From Deltaproteobacteria bacterium RIFOXYA12_FULL_58_15 (GTDB lineage Bacteria > Myxococcota > XYA12-FULL-58-9): 64,000 bases of DNA. A model generated the notes under the pieces. It was given only the letters and a program-made list of their open reading frames with translations. It was not told the origin of the DNA and did no database searches. This document shows positions 17,106 to 27,868 of this stretch, piece by piece. The position numbers were made by a program, and so were the translations under genes. Each line of letters opens with the position of its first letter. Position 1 is the first letter of the stretch. The stretch covers positions 1,640-65,639 of the forward strand of contig MGST01000016.1 of the NCBI GenBank assembly GCA_001798605.1, given 5' to 3'.

Positions 17106-20100
17106 ATGAGCGACGTTCAAAACTACTTAGAAACCTTGGTCCAACAGCCGGGAGATGAGACTGCGCTGTCTGCAGTTGAATCGACGTATTCCACCGAAGG
17201 CCGTTGGGAAGAGTTATTGCGTGTCTACGAGGACAATGCATTGCGCGCGCAGTCCGAATTAGTGCCTGCATTATTGCGTAAGGCCGCTTCGCTATGTCTT
17301 GAGCAGATAGGTAGCGCGCCGCGCGCGGAGGCATACCTGTCACGGGCCATTGAGGTGGCACCCGCCGATCTCGAGTCGCTTGCCGCCTTGCGTGCCATCC
17401 ACATGGGCCGCGGTGAGTATGAACGCGGCCTGGCGGTGTATGAGAAAGAGCTTGCTCGTGTCGCCGACCCGACAGAGAAGGCGCTGGGGCTGGTCGAAGC
17501 AGCGAAGATCTGTCGCGAGAAGCTCGGCCGCGATGACAAGGCATTGGCGCTCCTGCGACAGGCTCAACGTGCCGACAAAGAGTTGCCGAGTGTGTTTGGG
17601 CTGATGGCGGAAATCTACGAGGGGCAAGGCCGCCTCGACCAAGCGAGAAAGACCCTGCTCGCCGAGATCGAAGTCGGCGGTCCCAATGACGACGTCCTGG
17701 CAAGGCTCGGTACCCTGGCCCAGCGATTGTTGGAACGACCAAAGTTCCACGACCTCGCAAAAGGGGCAGCGGACACCATTTTGCAGCACCGGCCCGATGA
17801 CGCTGCAGCATTGTCGGTTCGCCAAGAGCTCGATGCGGTGCGTGTCTCTTGGCAGACGCGGGCAATCGATTTGGAGAAACAGGCTGGCACGACGCAGGGT
17901 ATCAACAAAGAGAAAGCAGCGGCGTTGTGGCTTGCGGTAGGGGAGTTGCAGCTTGTTTATGGAGAAGACGCGGACACGGCGTTGCTTTCCTTGAACAAAG
18001 CGATCGCGTGCAAACCAGGCCAACCCGATGCGCTGCGGCTGCTCGAAGAGGTTTACGCCGCTCAGGATCGGTACGAGGATCTCGCGCTCAAGCTCGAGAT
18101 GATGGCTGCCTATGCACGCGAGCCGGCGTTGGCTGTAGAGCTTTATCTCAAGGCCGCCATGCATTACACCGTGCGGCTCGACAATCCCGAGGCCAGCGCG
18201 GGCATTCATCAACGAGTTCTCGAGCTCGATCCGGGCAACAAGGTATCGAGCAACGCCCTTGCGGAATACTTTCGCGAACGGCAGCAGTGGGACCAAGCTT
18301 TGTCGGTGTTGTCTGCGTGGGCCCAGCGGGCGACGCAGGTGGGTGACAAGGTCGCAGCACACTACGCCTGCTGTCGCATCTGGGAGGAAGAGGTCGGCGA
18401 TAAGTTGCGGGCGAGACCTCACTACGAAACGATTCTCGCTCTCGACCCAGAGAATCAGGCGGCAGCGTTGGCTCTCGAGGCGGTCTATCGTGACGCTTCT
18501 GACCACGAGGCTCTGGCGCGTGCTCTGCGTGGCAAGCTTGCGGGATTGCAGGGGGAGGATCGCATTACAGCTCTTCGCGAGCTGGGGGACCTCTATGCGG
18601 GACCCCTGGAGCGACCCAAGGAAGCGTTAGAAATCTTGGGTGAGCTCTATCAGCTGCAACCGAGCGCGGGTCTGCGCGAACGACTCGAGGAGTATGCCGC
18701 AGCCGCTGGGGCTTTTGCCGAGCTTGTTCACGTTCTGGAGGGTGGTTTCGAACACATTGTCGACGACGGCGACCGAATCGGGGCGCTGCATTCCCTGGCC
18801 GCCCTGTATGAGGGTGCGCGCGAAAGTCCGCTCGAAGCTCTGCGAGTGCATCGCCGCATCTTGACGATCAACGCCGAGGATCCACGAGCCAAGGAGTCGC
18901 TGGAGAGATTATTGCAGGCCGCCGCTGAGAGCGGCGACAAGCTCGCAATTTATCGCGAGCAAGCCGATGCAGCTGGCACCAAAGAAGAGAAGCTCTCCAT
19001 TCTCGAGAAGCTTGCGAAGGAGCTCGTCGACACGGCACGGGATTACATTAGGGCCATCGATGTCTTTCGTGAGATTCTCAAACTCGCTCCTGAGCACGTG
19101 AGAGCGATAGAGGGCCTTCTCAATTTGTACCGTCGCGACAACCGCTGGGCAGAGGTTGCCGACGTGTTGTTGCAGAAGGTGGACAAGCTGCCTGCCAGCC
19201 AGCGTATTCCAGTCCATCTCGAGCTCGGACAGATCAACGAACGACTCGGGGAGACCGACAGGGCCGTGGATTGGTATCTGGCGTGCTTGCGCGGTGATTC
19301 CAACAACGAACAAGCCGCTCTGGGTTTGGAGCGTTTGTTGTCCCGGGCCAAGCGAGTGGTTGTGATCGCTGAAGCGTTGCAACCGCGTTTCTCGAATGCC
19401 GGGCAATGGGACAAGACCGTAGCAATGTTGGAGATTCGCATCAAGGCAACGGAGGATCCCAAACAGCGGGCGGAGTTGTTGCGCAACGTTGGCACCATTG
19501 TCGAGAGCAAGCTCAACCAGCCACAGGCGGCACTTGCTGCGTTGTTGCGGGCATTTCAGTCCGACCCATCTGACTCAGGATTGCAGGTCGAGTTGGAGCG
19601 ATTGGCCGCACAGGTTGGTGACTTCGGCCCGGTCGCGCGCGCGTATCGAACGCTGGCATCTTCTCTCCACGGAGAAGATCGAGCACGCACCATCATTCGA
19701 GCGGCATCGGCGAGCCACAAGGCTAAGGATTTGACTGGAGCGACCGTCGACTACGTCACAGCGATTGGCGTTAGCGACAAGATCGATAAGTCGGCGTTTG
19801 ACGGCCTCAAGATGCTTCTTGGTGGCGGCATCAACGGACAGGATATCGTCGCGGCCGTGGGTAAGGTTGCTTCCGGGGTGGAACAGTCACAACAAGGGGC
19901 CTTTTGGCGCAAAGTGGCCCGTTTTTACGAGCAAGAGATGAACAGCACAACTGATGCAATTGAAGCCTGGAAGCAGGTTCTGGCCTCCCACGACGGTGAT
20001 GCCGAGGCGGCTGCCGAGATAGATCGCCTCTATGCGTCGGGTGCCGAGCCTGCCGATCTCGTTGCCCACCTGCGTACCAAGTTGGAGAGTGCACCCGACG

Positions 20101-23100
20101 ATGTGAGCCGCGCGGCGCTTGGCGGACAAATCGCCGAGGTGCTCGCCGATAGGATGCAGGATCTAGCCGGTGCCATCGCTGAGCTCACATCGGTGGCGAA
20201 GGTTGCCCCCGGTCAACGGCTGGTGTGGCAGCGCTTGTATGATCTGAATATGCGAGCCGCAAAGCCCCAAGAGGCCGCATTGGCGATGCACAAGGAACTC
20301 GGGCTGTTGCCGGAGGGTGACGATAGACAACGATGCCTCGTGACCTACGCAAACGTCGTTGGAATGCAACTCCACGACGTTGGAACTGCGGTGCAGGCGC
20401 TCAAGGGTGTTTTGCATAGCGACACCAAGCATGTCGAAGCCGTCGCCCTGTTGGAGCAATTGAGTCAGGCCGCGACCGATCCCGCGGTGGCGAACGAGAT
20501 AAGTGATCTACTCCTGCAGAGCTACCTGGCCATGGGAAAATGGGCTGAAGCGGTCATGGCCATTGCCGCACGGCTCGAGGTCGCCACGGACAAAGACGTG
20601 CGCATCGAGCTGTACAAACAGTCGGCGACCCTAAAAGCTGACAAACTCGATAACGCCGTCGGTGCCTACGCTGACCTAGAAAAAGCATTTCGTGACCAAC
20701 CCACAGACACCGATCTGCGTGCCCGTCTCGAGCGGTTGGCGGAAACTGGCAATGCCTGGGAACAGCTGGCCGAGGCCTACAATGCGGCACTCGGGGTGAT
20801 TGCGGATCTTGAGGCGCAAAAACCGATCCGCCGCAAGCTCGCCGAGGTCCTCGACAAGAGGCTCGGAAGGGGTGCCGAAGCCATCGAGCACATGCGCGCG
20901 GCGACTGGAGGCGCGCTGCCAGAGGATCTTCCATCCCTGGAGTCAATGGAGCGGTTGTTGCGTGAGCAGGGACGTCAAGCCGAACTCGCCGATGTGCTCT
21001 ATGCCATAGTCATACAGCTTGGCGCAGAGCAAACCCAACGCCGACAGACAGTGCTGCTCGACCTCGCCGGGTTGTGCGAGACGGTTCTCGCCGACAAACA
21101 ACGAGCCGTCGAGACATATCGTGCCCTCTTGGAAATCGACGCCAAGGATGAGCGGGCGTTGCGTCCACTCGATCCACTTCTCGAGGAGCTTGGCCGCCTG
21201 CAGGAGAGGGCGGATGTGCTCGAGGTCATGGTTGCTAAAGGTGCACAGAACCCGTCCCTGATTGATGACCTGATCAAGCTCGCCAGGGTGCAGGTGCATC
21301 TCGACAAACCCGAGGAAGCCGTCAAACATTTTCGCGCTGTGCTACTCAAGCGCCGCGAGCAGCCTGATGCGATAGAGGGATTGGAAACCCTGCTCGACAC
21401 CGCGACCAACAAATTGGAGATCGCACAGATTCTCGAGCCGATTTACACGGCAAAACAAAATCACGAGAAGCTAGCGATGGTGTTGGAGGCGCGTCTCACA
21501 GCGACTGAGGACAAGGTCCAGCGCAAGGGCCTGCTGCGACGGATTGGCGACATTTTTGAGAATCGCCTCAATCAAAAAGAGCGTGCCTTTGCCATGGCCC
21601 GCCGATCTCTCCATGAAGACCCGTCCGACATGGGCGTGCGCATGTGGATCGAGAAACTCTCAGGTGAAACAGGAGCGTTGAGTGACCTCGCAGAAGCCTA
21701 TGTGGAAGAAGCGCAGTCCGCAGAACCACAACTGGCGTTACAGTTCCATCGCCGTGCCGCAGCCATTTACCACGAGAAGCTCAACGACGTGAATGCGGCG
21801 GTGCGAGAGTACAACGCCATCCTCGATGTGGAAGGCAGAGATGAGAAGGCGCTGACCGGCCTCGAAGGCATCTACCGCGCCAGCGAAAATTGGGTTGATC
21901 TCATTGTGTTGTTGCGTCGCCGGTTGGATATGACAGCGGGTTTGGAACGCAAGCGCGAGTATCTGACGGAGATCGCCGAACTCCAAATCGGCAAGCTCAA
22001 TGAGGGGCTCGACGCGGTGGCGACCTATCGCGAGATCCTCGAGATATCACCCGATGACACGGTTGCATTTGGACGCATTGAGCAGACTCTGGCGCAGATG
22101 GGACAATGGGAGAAACTCGCCGGAGTGTACGAGGCAGAGGTGCAGCGCCTTGGCGAGAAGCGCGGCCGCGATGTTGCTGCCCGTCGGCTCGAGTTCACTT
22201 ACCGCCGCGGTCGAGTGCTCGACGAGCAGTTCAATGAACGTGAACAGGCCCGTGAGATCTTCGAAGGAATTCTCGGCGAAGAGGCGACGCACGGGTCGAC
22301 GATCCATTACCTTGAGGCGCGGGCCAATCAGGGGGTGCTTGAGGCAATAGAAATACTCGAGTCGGTCTACCAGAATGCCGAAGCGTGGCAGAAATTTGTC
22401 GCGCTGCTCGAGGTCAAGCTCAACAACACGGCGGAGACTGAGCGTCGCCGGGCGATCTATGTTGCCTTGTCCGAGACTTACGACGACAAGTTGCATGTCG
22501 GCGACATGGCTTTTCAGGCTCTCACCCGAGCGCACCAGGAAGACCGCACCAACTTTGAGATCGTAGAAAGGCTCGAAGAACTCGCCGGCCGTTACAACGC
22601 CTGGCGGAATCTTGTGGCGGTACTCAGCCCTGACATTGACGCCATTCCAGATCCGAAGGTGCGACAGCACATTCTGCGTCGCATCGGTGCCATAAGCGGC
22701 GAACATCTTGGCGACGTGCAGACTGCTGTGCAGTACTTCCAGGCCGCTCTGCAATACGATCCAAACGACGATGACTCCCTGGCGGCACTCGACAGCCTTC
22801 TCGAGAAGAATGAGATGTGGGCAGCACTCGCAGATCTTCTCGAGCGTCGCATCGATTTGGCCACCGAGCCTGGGGTGAAGAGTCGGCTTTTGGAGCGCCT
22901 CGCCGAAGTCTGGTCCGATCGGATGATGGATGCCGAAGCGGCATTGCGTTGCCATCAGCAGATCCTTGAGATCGATCCTGACCACCCAATCTCGCTCAAG
23001 TCGATGCAGAAGCTCTACGCAGAGGTCCAGGACTGGGACTCGTTGGCCAAGAACTTGGCTCGTCAGATTGAGGTTCTAACCGACGACGAAGACCAGGTTC

Positions 23101-26100
23101 GCATTCACGCCGCCGCCGGTCAGCTCTATGCCGAAGAGTTGTCCGACTACGATGCCGCCATTGAGCACTGGAAGGCGGTTGTTGACCTAGATCCGACTCA
23201 TGTTGAGGGCAACGATTCGTTGCGTGTCCTACTCAATACTGAGGAACGTTGGGAGGAACTGGCCGAGCTCTATCACAAACAACTGGCACACGCCCAGGAT
23301 CCGCTTGCCAAGTCGGAGATCAATCAAGCACTCGGTGTCATCCTTGGTGAGAAACTGGGCCGCACGGACGACGCCCTCACCAGTTGGCTGGATGTTTTGG
23401 TCTCCGACGCGAAGAATGTCGGTGCACTGCGAGCCCTTTTGGGCCTCTACACCGAACGGGCGATGTGGGAGGAGTTCGTGGATGTCGCTCGGCGGATGAT
23501 TCCCCTGACTGATCCGGTCGAAGCCAAGGAGGTTCGTTTCCTGCTTGCCAAAGCGTTGGGGGAGAACCTCGGTGAGAAGGATGAGGCAGTGAAGCTTGCT
23601 CGGGAAGTGCGGGCAACGGAGCCTCACACCGCCAACCAGATGACCCGGTTAGCGGAGATGCTCAAGAACATCGAGGTCTTCGATGAGGCGGTCATAGCCT
23701 TGGAGAAGGCGGCCTCTCTCGAGGAGAACACCGACGTCAAGGTCGCGCTGTTTTACGAATCTGCCGAGATTCATCGGGAAAAGCTCAGCAAACCCAACGA
23801 TGCACGTGTTGCCTATGAGGCCATTCGAGAGGCCGTTCCGGAAGATGGGGCCGCCTTCACGGCTCTCGCAGAGATTTATCGAAACACCGAGTCGTGGCGC
23901 AAGCTCGTGGCGCTCGACGAAGACTTTGTTCCCTACGCCGATGACGCTCTGCGATTGACGATTCTCACCGAGATTCGTGACGTTCAAGATCAGAAGCTCG
24001 GCGAGAAGGAGCTCGCATTCATTGCAGCCTGCCGGGTGTACAAGGAATCACCAGATGATTCGGCGGCGGCGGATGCTCTCGAACGCCTAGGAATTGAAAC
24101 CGATGGGGCCGAGGAACTGGTTGCGGTCCTCGAGGATGAGATCGAGCACATTGTCAGTCCTGACGCCAAGGTGGCGGTATTCAGACGGGTGGCGCGGATC
24201 TATGCCAAGAATCTGGACGACACACCATCAGCGGAGGGGACTCTCAATCGCATTCTTGAGATCGATCCGGGTGATCTCACAGCACTGGATGAGCTTGCTT
24301 CCCTTGGCGCTGTTGAAGAACGCTTCGACAAACAGGCTCAAGCCCTAGAGAAGAAGCTGCAACATGTGGTTGAGGACACTGACCGCAAAAGCGTGCTCTT
24401 TGAGATCGCCCGCATTTGGGAAGAGCAAATCGGCGAAATTGACGAGGCCATTGGGGCCATGCAACGAGTACTCGAGATCGACGGTGCCGATCTCAAAGCC
24501 CTTGATGGTTTAGTCCGACTCTATGACCAGGAATCCCGTTGGTCAGAACTGGCTTATACGCTCACTCGCAAAGTCGAACTAGCCAAAGATACGTCAGACA
24601 ATGTCGAACTGCGCATGCGGGTCGCGGCTCTCTGCGAGGGAGATCTTGGCGATCCAGAGGCTGCGGTCCAGTGGTATCGCGGTGTTCTCGATTTCGACGC
24701 GGGTCACGTTGGGGCACTGTCGGCGCTCGAGCGACTCTACACTGGCCAAGAGGCCTGGAGTGAGTTGATCCAGACCTTCGAGTTGCAGTTGGCCAATACT
24801 GTCAATGTTGATCACAAGATAGCAATCTTGGCCAAAATGGCGTCGATCTACGAGGAGGAGTTTGAGAGCGCCAAGGATGCAGCCGCTAGCTACGAACGCG
24901 TTTTTGAGTGCGACTCGACAAACATATCGGGGATCAAAAACCTTGAGCGGCTGTTGCGTGCTCTTGGCGAGTGGCAGCGACTCATCGAGGTATTGCAGCA
25001 CCACATCTCTCTCGCGAAGGAGGCTGAGGAGATCACCGAACTGTATCTTCAGGTGGGTGAGGTCTACTACCACGAGCTGTCGCAAGTCGATAAGGCGGAG
25101 CAGATTTACAATGCTGCTCGTGACTTCAACCCGAACAGCGCTGCAGCGCTGCATGCGCTCGGCCAGCTCTATGAGCGCAGCGGCAACTGGTTCCAATCAC
25201 TGGAGATGTTGCAGAAGGAATCTGAAGCTCTCGGGGCCGTTGATGCCGCCCTGCCAGTCCTGTTGCGGATAGGCAAGATCAACGAGGACATGTTGATGGA
25301 TATGGGTGCCGCGCAAACCGCATATCAGCGGGCCCTCGAAATCGATCGCAACTACGGGCCAGCTCTGCAGGCGATGAAGGAGATCGCCCGGGCTGCCGAG
25401 GATTGGGACACTTACGCAGAGCATCTCATCGCGGAAGCTGAGAGCTCCGATGACGCAGAGGACAAAACGGAGCTCTTCTACGAAGCGGCCAAGTTCTACA
25501 CGGACGTTCGCGAGGACGAACAATTGGCCATTCGCTACTTCCAAAGGTCGCTGGAGATAACTCCTGGGCACTTCGACAGTGCGCGGGCCCTTGCTGAGAT
25601 CTATTTCCGCAATGAAATGTGGCAGGAGGCTGGCGATCTTTACGAGATAGTGGTCTCCAAGCTCGACAAGGCCGACGATCCCAAGGAGTACTGCCAAAAG
25701 AACTATCGACTTGGTTATGTTGCAGAGAAGCTGGGTGAGGTGGATACGGCGCTTGCTTTCTATCGCGAAGCCTTCGAAGCTGACGCGACGTACCTGCCAG
25801 CCCTCGAAGGTTTGGGCCAAGCGTTATTGGGAGCCGAGGAGTGGGAGGAGGCGCAGAGGGTTTTCGGCACCATTCTTGTGCATCATCGCGATTCACTCAC
25901 GGAGTCTGAGATCGTGGATGTGCAGTGGCAGTTGGGCGACATATGCTTGAAGCAGGACCAACCTGACCGCGCTTACAAACAGTTCGAGAAGGCCCTAGAG
26001 ATCGACCCCGATCACAGTCCTTCGTTGTCGGCGCTGTCGCAGCTCGACCAACGTATGGAAAATTGGGAGGGGGCGCATGAGAAGTTGAGTCGACTGGCGG

Positions 26101-27752
26101 ATGCTGTGGCAGGGACTGAGCGAGGCGAGGTCCTGCTCCAACTCTCCGACATCGCCCGCAACCGCCTCGGCGATATTCGCAGGGCGGTTGAAGCTCTGGA
26201 GCGGGCGCGGCGCATGGGCCAACCACCCGTGGCGGTGCTCGATCTGCTAGCCGATGCGTATCTGGAAACTCATCAGGCTCCCAAGGCCGTCGAGGTTCTG
26301 GAGCAGGCTTTGACTGCGACCACGGACCATGAGGTTCTCTCTGATTTGAGCTTCAAGCTCGGTCGAGTGTACCAGACCGAGATCAAGCACGAACCATTGG
26401 CGGTACAGAAATACAACGCTGCGCTCGATCATTCGCCGAAGAACGTCAAAGCGTTTGAGGCGGTGGAGAAGATTCTCTCCGCTCGTCAAGAATGGGGTCT
26501 GTTGGAACAGAATTATCGTGCCATGATTGCCCGTGCGAAGGATCTCAATCCACAGATTCGACTGGTCTTGTGGCGCAATCTGGCTGAGCTGTATCGCCGT
26601 GTCATGAAGTCGGTCGACAATGCGATTATGGCCTACGAAGTCATTCAGAAGTTGGAGCCGGGCAAACCAGAAGATGTGGCGATCCTGGCTGAGCTCTACG
26701 CCGAGAAGCCAGAACATCGTGCCAAGGCGATCCAGATGGAGCACGACGTGCTTACGTCGGTTGAGAATCCGGTGGGGCCAATTCACAAGCTGCGTAAGCT
26801 CTACCATGCGCAACGCGAGTTTGATGCGGTCTATGTTCTGTGCAGCGTGCTTTCGTTCCTCAAGGAGGCTGATGCCGAGGAACAAAAGATCCGAGAGTAT
26901 CTCGCCCAGGGTGTGCCACCGAAGGCCACGCAGCGTCTGATCGACGATCAGTGGCAGCTGCTCTACCACAAGGATCTGATGAACCCTGTGGGGACCTTGG
27001 CGACCTGGCTGTATCGCAGTGTTCCGGAACAGTTTACCTCACCCGCAAAAAACCTCGGGTTACGCCCTAAAGATCAGGTCGATTGGCGTTCATCAACTCT
27101 GCTCTTTGCCAACATGATGCGGTACGCGGCGAAGATGCTCAATGTGCAGGCGGTGGAGCTGTTCTTCAAACCCGGCTCCATGGAGGCCATGCAGATAGCG
27201 CCATCCCAGCCGCCAGCGTTGGTGGTTGGGGAGAAGAGCGAGTTGCGGCAAGGGGCGACGCAGCAGGCTGTTCTCTATCATGCGGGTAGAGCCTTGGCCT
27301 ATGTGCGTCCTGAGATGTTCCTGCCGCGGGTCATTCCTGGGGACGACCTACGCGACGTACTTCTGGGTATGTGTTTGGTCTACAATCGCGGGCTGCAACA
27401 CAACGGAGATCCGCAGGCCGTGGAAAAGTGGACACAGCAATTCGAGCGGTTGCCGTCGCAGATTCTCAAACGGCTGCAACAGCCAGCCCGTTTGGCCTAT
27501 CCTGAGCTGGTACAGGGGCGGGGCCTGGAGGCTTACGCTGCTGCGGTGGAGATCACCGCGTCACGAGCGGGGCTTGTGGCTTGCGGGGATCTCGCCTCGG
27601 CAGTCCAGGGTGTGACTGAAGGGGGGCCTGGGGCATCCAGTTTGCCAACGCGGACGCGAGTCAAGGAGTTGGTACTCTATGCTGTCTCCAGGGAGCATCT
27701 GCAGATTCGCAAGATTATTGGAGCTGCTTTGGTTGAGCAACAGCAAGGGTGA
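17106..27752 (+). CDS. gltI: Giant TPR protein, GltI (AgmK)
   Basis: The product is about 3548 residues, nearly all degenerate TPR-type helical hairpins of 34-40 residues (for example AAYERVFECDSTNISGIKNL, YKQFEKALEIDPDHSPSLSA), repeated several dozen times, with many units ending LEIDP or similar. It ends in a non-repeat domain (about residues 3290-3548, with LRPKDQVDW, HAGRALAYVRPEMFLPRV, TASRAGLVACGDLASAV), which has a zincin-free, helix-rich look and is unlike the repeats. There is no signal peptide, so it should be cytoplasmic. GltI (AgmK) of M. xanthus is likewise a giant TPR protein, of about 3800 residues, encoded just before gltJ. The ATG at 17106 (MSDVQNYLETL) is chosen over an in-frame upstream ATG that would add unstructured sequence. 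No frameshift is seen over more than 10 kb. Confidence 0.85.
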   Translation: MSDVQNYLETLVQQPGDETALSAVESTYSTEGRWEELLRVYEDNALRAQSELVPALLRKAASLCLEQIGSAPRAEAYLSRAIEVAPADLESLAALRAIHMGRGEYERGLAVYEKELARVADPTEKALGLVEAAKICREKLGRDDKALALLRQAQRADKELPSVFGLMAEIYEGQGRLDQARKTLLAEIEVGGPNDDVLARLGTLAQRLLERPKFHDLAKGAADTILQHRPDDAAALSVRQELDAVRVSWQTRAIDLEKQAGTTQGINKEKAAALWLAVGELQLVYGEDADTALLSLNKAIACKPGQPDALRLLEEVYAAQDRYEDLALKLEMMAAYAREPALAVELYLKAAMHYTVRLDNPEASAGIHQRVLELDPGNKVSSNALAEYFRERQQWDQALSVLSAWAQRATQVGDKVAAHYACCRIWEEEVGDKLRARPHYETILALDPENQAAALALEAVYRDASDHEALARALRGKLAGLQGEDRITALRELGDLYAGPLERPKEALEILGELYQLQPSAGLRERLEEYAAAAGAFAELVHVLEGGFEHIVDDGDRIGALHSLAALYEGARESPLEALRVHRRILTINAEDPRAKESLERLLQAAAESGDKLAIYREQADAAGTKEEKLSILEKLAKELVDTARDYIRAIDVFREILKLAPEHVRAIEGLLNLYRRDNRWAEVADVLLQKVDKLPASQRIPVHLELGQINERLGETDRAVDWYLACLRGDSNNEQAALGLERLLSRAKRVVVIAEALQPRFSNAGQWDKTVAMLEIRIKATEDPKQRAELLRNVGTIVESKLNQPQAALAALLRAFQSDPSDSGLQVELERLAAQVGDFGPVARAYRTLASSLHGEDRARTIIRAASASHKAKDLTGATVDYVTAIGVSDKIDKSAFDGLKMLLGGGINGQDIVAAVGKVASGVEQSQQGAFWRKVARFYEQEMNSTTDAIEAWKQVLASHDGDAEAAAEIDRLYASGAEPADLVAHLRTKLESAPDDVSRAALGGQIAEVLADRMQDLAGAIAELTSVAKVAPGQRLVWQRLYDLNMRAAKPQEAALAMHKELGLLPEGDDRQRCLVTYANVVGMQLHDVGTAVQALKGVLHSDTKHVEAVALLEQLSQAATDPAVANEISDLLLQSYLAMGKWAEAVMAIAARLEVATDKDVRIELYKQSATLKADKLDNAVGAYADLEKAFRDQPTDTDLRARLERLAETGNAWEQLAEAYNAALGVIADLEAQKPIRRKLAEVLDKRLGRGAEAIEHMRAATGGALPEDLPSLESMERLLREQGRQAELADVLYAIVIQLGAEQTQRRQTVLLDLAGLCETVLADKQRAVETYRALLEIDAKDERALRPLDPLLEELGRLQERADVLEVMVAKGAQNPSLIDDLIKLARVQVHLDKPEEAVKHFRAVLLKRREQPDAIEGLETLLDTATNKLEIAQILEPIYTAKQNHEKLAMVLEARLTATEDKVQRKGLLRRIGDIFENRLNQKERAFAMARRSLHEDPSDMGVRMWIEKLSGETGALSDLAEAYVEEAQSAEPQLALQFHRRAAAIYHEKLNDVNAAVREYNAILDVEGRDEKALTGLEGIYRASENWVDLIVLLRRRLDMTAGLERKREYLTEIAELQIGKLNEGLDAVATYREILEISPDDTVAFGRIEQTLAQMGQWEKLAGVYEAEVQRLGEKRGRDVAARRLEFTYRRGRVLDEQFNEREQAREIFEGILGEEATHGSTIHYLEARANQGVLEAIEILESVYQNAEAWQKFVALLEVKLNNTAETERRRAIYVALSETYDDKLHVGDMAFQALTRAHQEDRTNFEIVERLEELAGRYNAWRNLVAVLSPDIDAIPDPKVRQHILRRIGAISGEHLGDVQTAVQYFQAALQYDPNDDDSLAALDSLLEKNEMWAALADLLERRIDLATEPGVKSRLLERLAEVWSDRMMDAEAALRCHQQILEIDPDHPISLKSMQKLYAEVQDWDSLAKNLARQIEVLTDDEDQVRIHAAAGQLYAEELSDYDAAIEHWKAVVDLDPTHVEGNDSLRVLLNTEERWEELAELYHKQLAHAQDPLAKSEINQALGVILGEKLGRTDDALTSWLDVLVSDAKNVGALRALLGLYTERAMWEEFVDVARRMIPLTDPVEAKEVRFLLAKALGENLGEKDEAVKLAREVRATEPHTANQMTRLAEMLKNIEVFDEAVIALEKAASLEENTDVKVALFYESAEIHREKLSKPNDARVAYEAIREAVPEDGAAFTALAEIYRNTESWRKLVALDEDFVPYADDALRLTILTEIRDVQDQKLGEKELAFIAACRVYKESPDDSAAADALERLGIETDGAEELVAVLEDEIEHIVSPDAKVAVFRRVARIYAKNLDDTPSAEGTLNRILEIDPGDLTALDELASLGAVEERFDKQAQALEKKLQHVVEDTDRKSVLFEIARIWEEQIGEIDEAIGAMQRVLEIDGADLKALDGLVRLYDQESRWSELAYTLTRKVELAKDTSDNVELRMRVAALCEGDLGDPEAAVQWYRGVLDFDAGHVGALSALERLYTGQEAWSELIQTFELQLANTVNVDHKIAILAKMASIYEEEFESAKDAAASYERVFECDSTNISGIKNLERLLRALGEWQRLIEVLQHHISLAKEAEEITELYLQVGEVYYHELSQVDKAEQIYNAARDFNPNSAAALHALGQLYERSGNWFQSLEMLQKESEALGAVDAALPVLLRIGKINEDMLMDMGAAQTAYQRALEIDRNYGPALQAMKEIARAAEDWDTYAEHLIAEAESSDDAEDKTELFYEAAKFYTDVREDEQLAIRYFQRSLEITPGHFDSARALAEIYFRNEMWQEAGDLYEIVVSKLDKADDPKEYCQKNYRLGYVAEKLGEVDTALAFYREAFEADATYLPALEGLGQALLGAEEWEEAQRVFGTILVHHRDSLTESEIVDVQWQLGDICLKQDQPDRAYKQFEKALEIDPDHSPSLSALSQLDQRMENWEGAHEKLSRLADAVAGTERGEVLLQLSDIARNRLGDIRRAVEALERARRMGQPPVAVLDLLADAYLETHQAPKAVEVLEQALTATTDHEVLSDLSFKLGRVYQTEIKHEPLAVQKYNAALDHSPKNVKAFEAVEKILSARQEWGLLEQNYRAMIARAKDLNPQIRLVLWRNLAELYRRVMKSVDNAIMAYEVIQKLEPGKPEDVAILAELYAEKPEHRAKAIQMEHDVLTSVENPVGPIHKLRKLYHAQREFDAVYVLCSVLSFLKEADAEEQKIREYLAQGVPPKATQRLIDDQWQLLYHKDLMNPVGTLATWLYRSVPEQFTSPAKNLGLRPKDQVDWRSSTLLFANMMRYAAKMLNVQAVELFFKPGSMEAMQIAPSQPPALVVGEKSELRQGATQQAVLYHAGRALAYVRPEMFLPRVIPGDDLRDVLLGMCLVYNRGLQHNGDPQAVEKWTQQFERLPSQILKRLQQPARLAYPELVQGRGLEAYAAAVEITASRAGLVACGDLASAVQGVTEGGPGASSLPTRTRVKELVLYAVSREHLQIRKIIGAALVEQQQG

Positions 27753-27789
27753 GGTCGAGGTCAAATGTTGAAAATTCGGGACCATGAAT

Positions 27790-27819
27790 TTGACGTGACC
27801 GAGTCGGGTACGCTAACCT
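27790..27819 (+). promoter_or_regulatory. Possible promoter before the GltJ gene
   Basis: TTGACG at 27790-27795 and TAACCT at 27814-27819 with an 18-base spacer lie 49 bases before the GltJ ATG, in the 116-bp gap after GltI. The -10 box is weak. Confidence 0.28.
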
Positions 27820-27868
27820 CAGCTCCAGTAGTCTTTTTGACGAACCGGGGAAGAGACATCTTTTTCAT

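Noticed and set aside
16822-17865. Minus-strand frame across the GltH-GltI gap
   Set aside because: It runs over the terminator and the GltI start and has a composition rich in Arg/Pro/His typical of a shadow frame.
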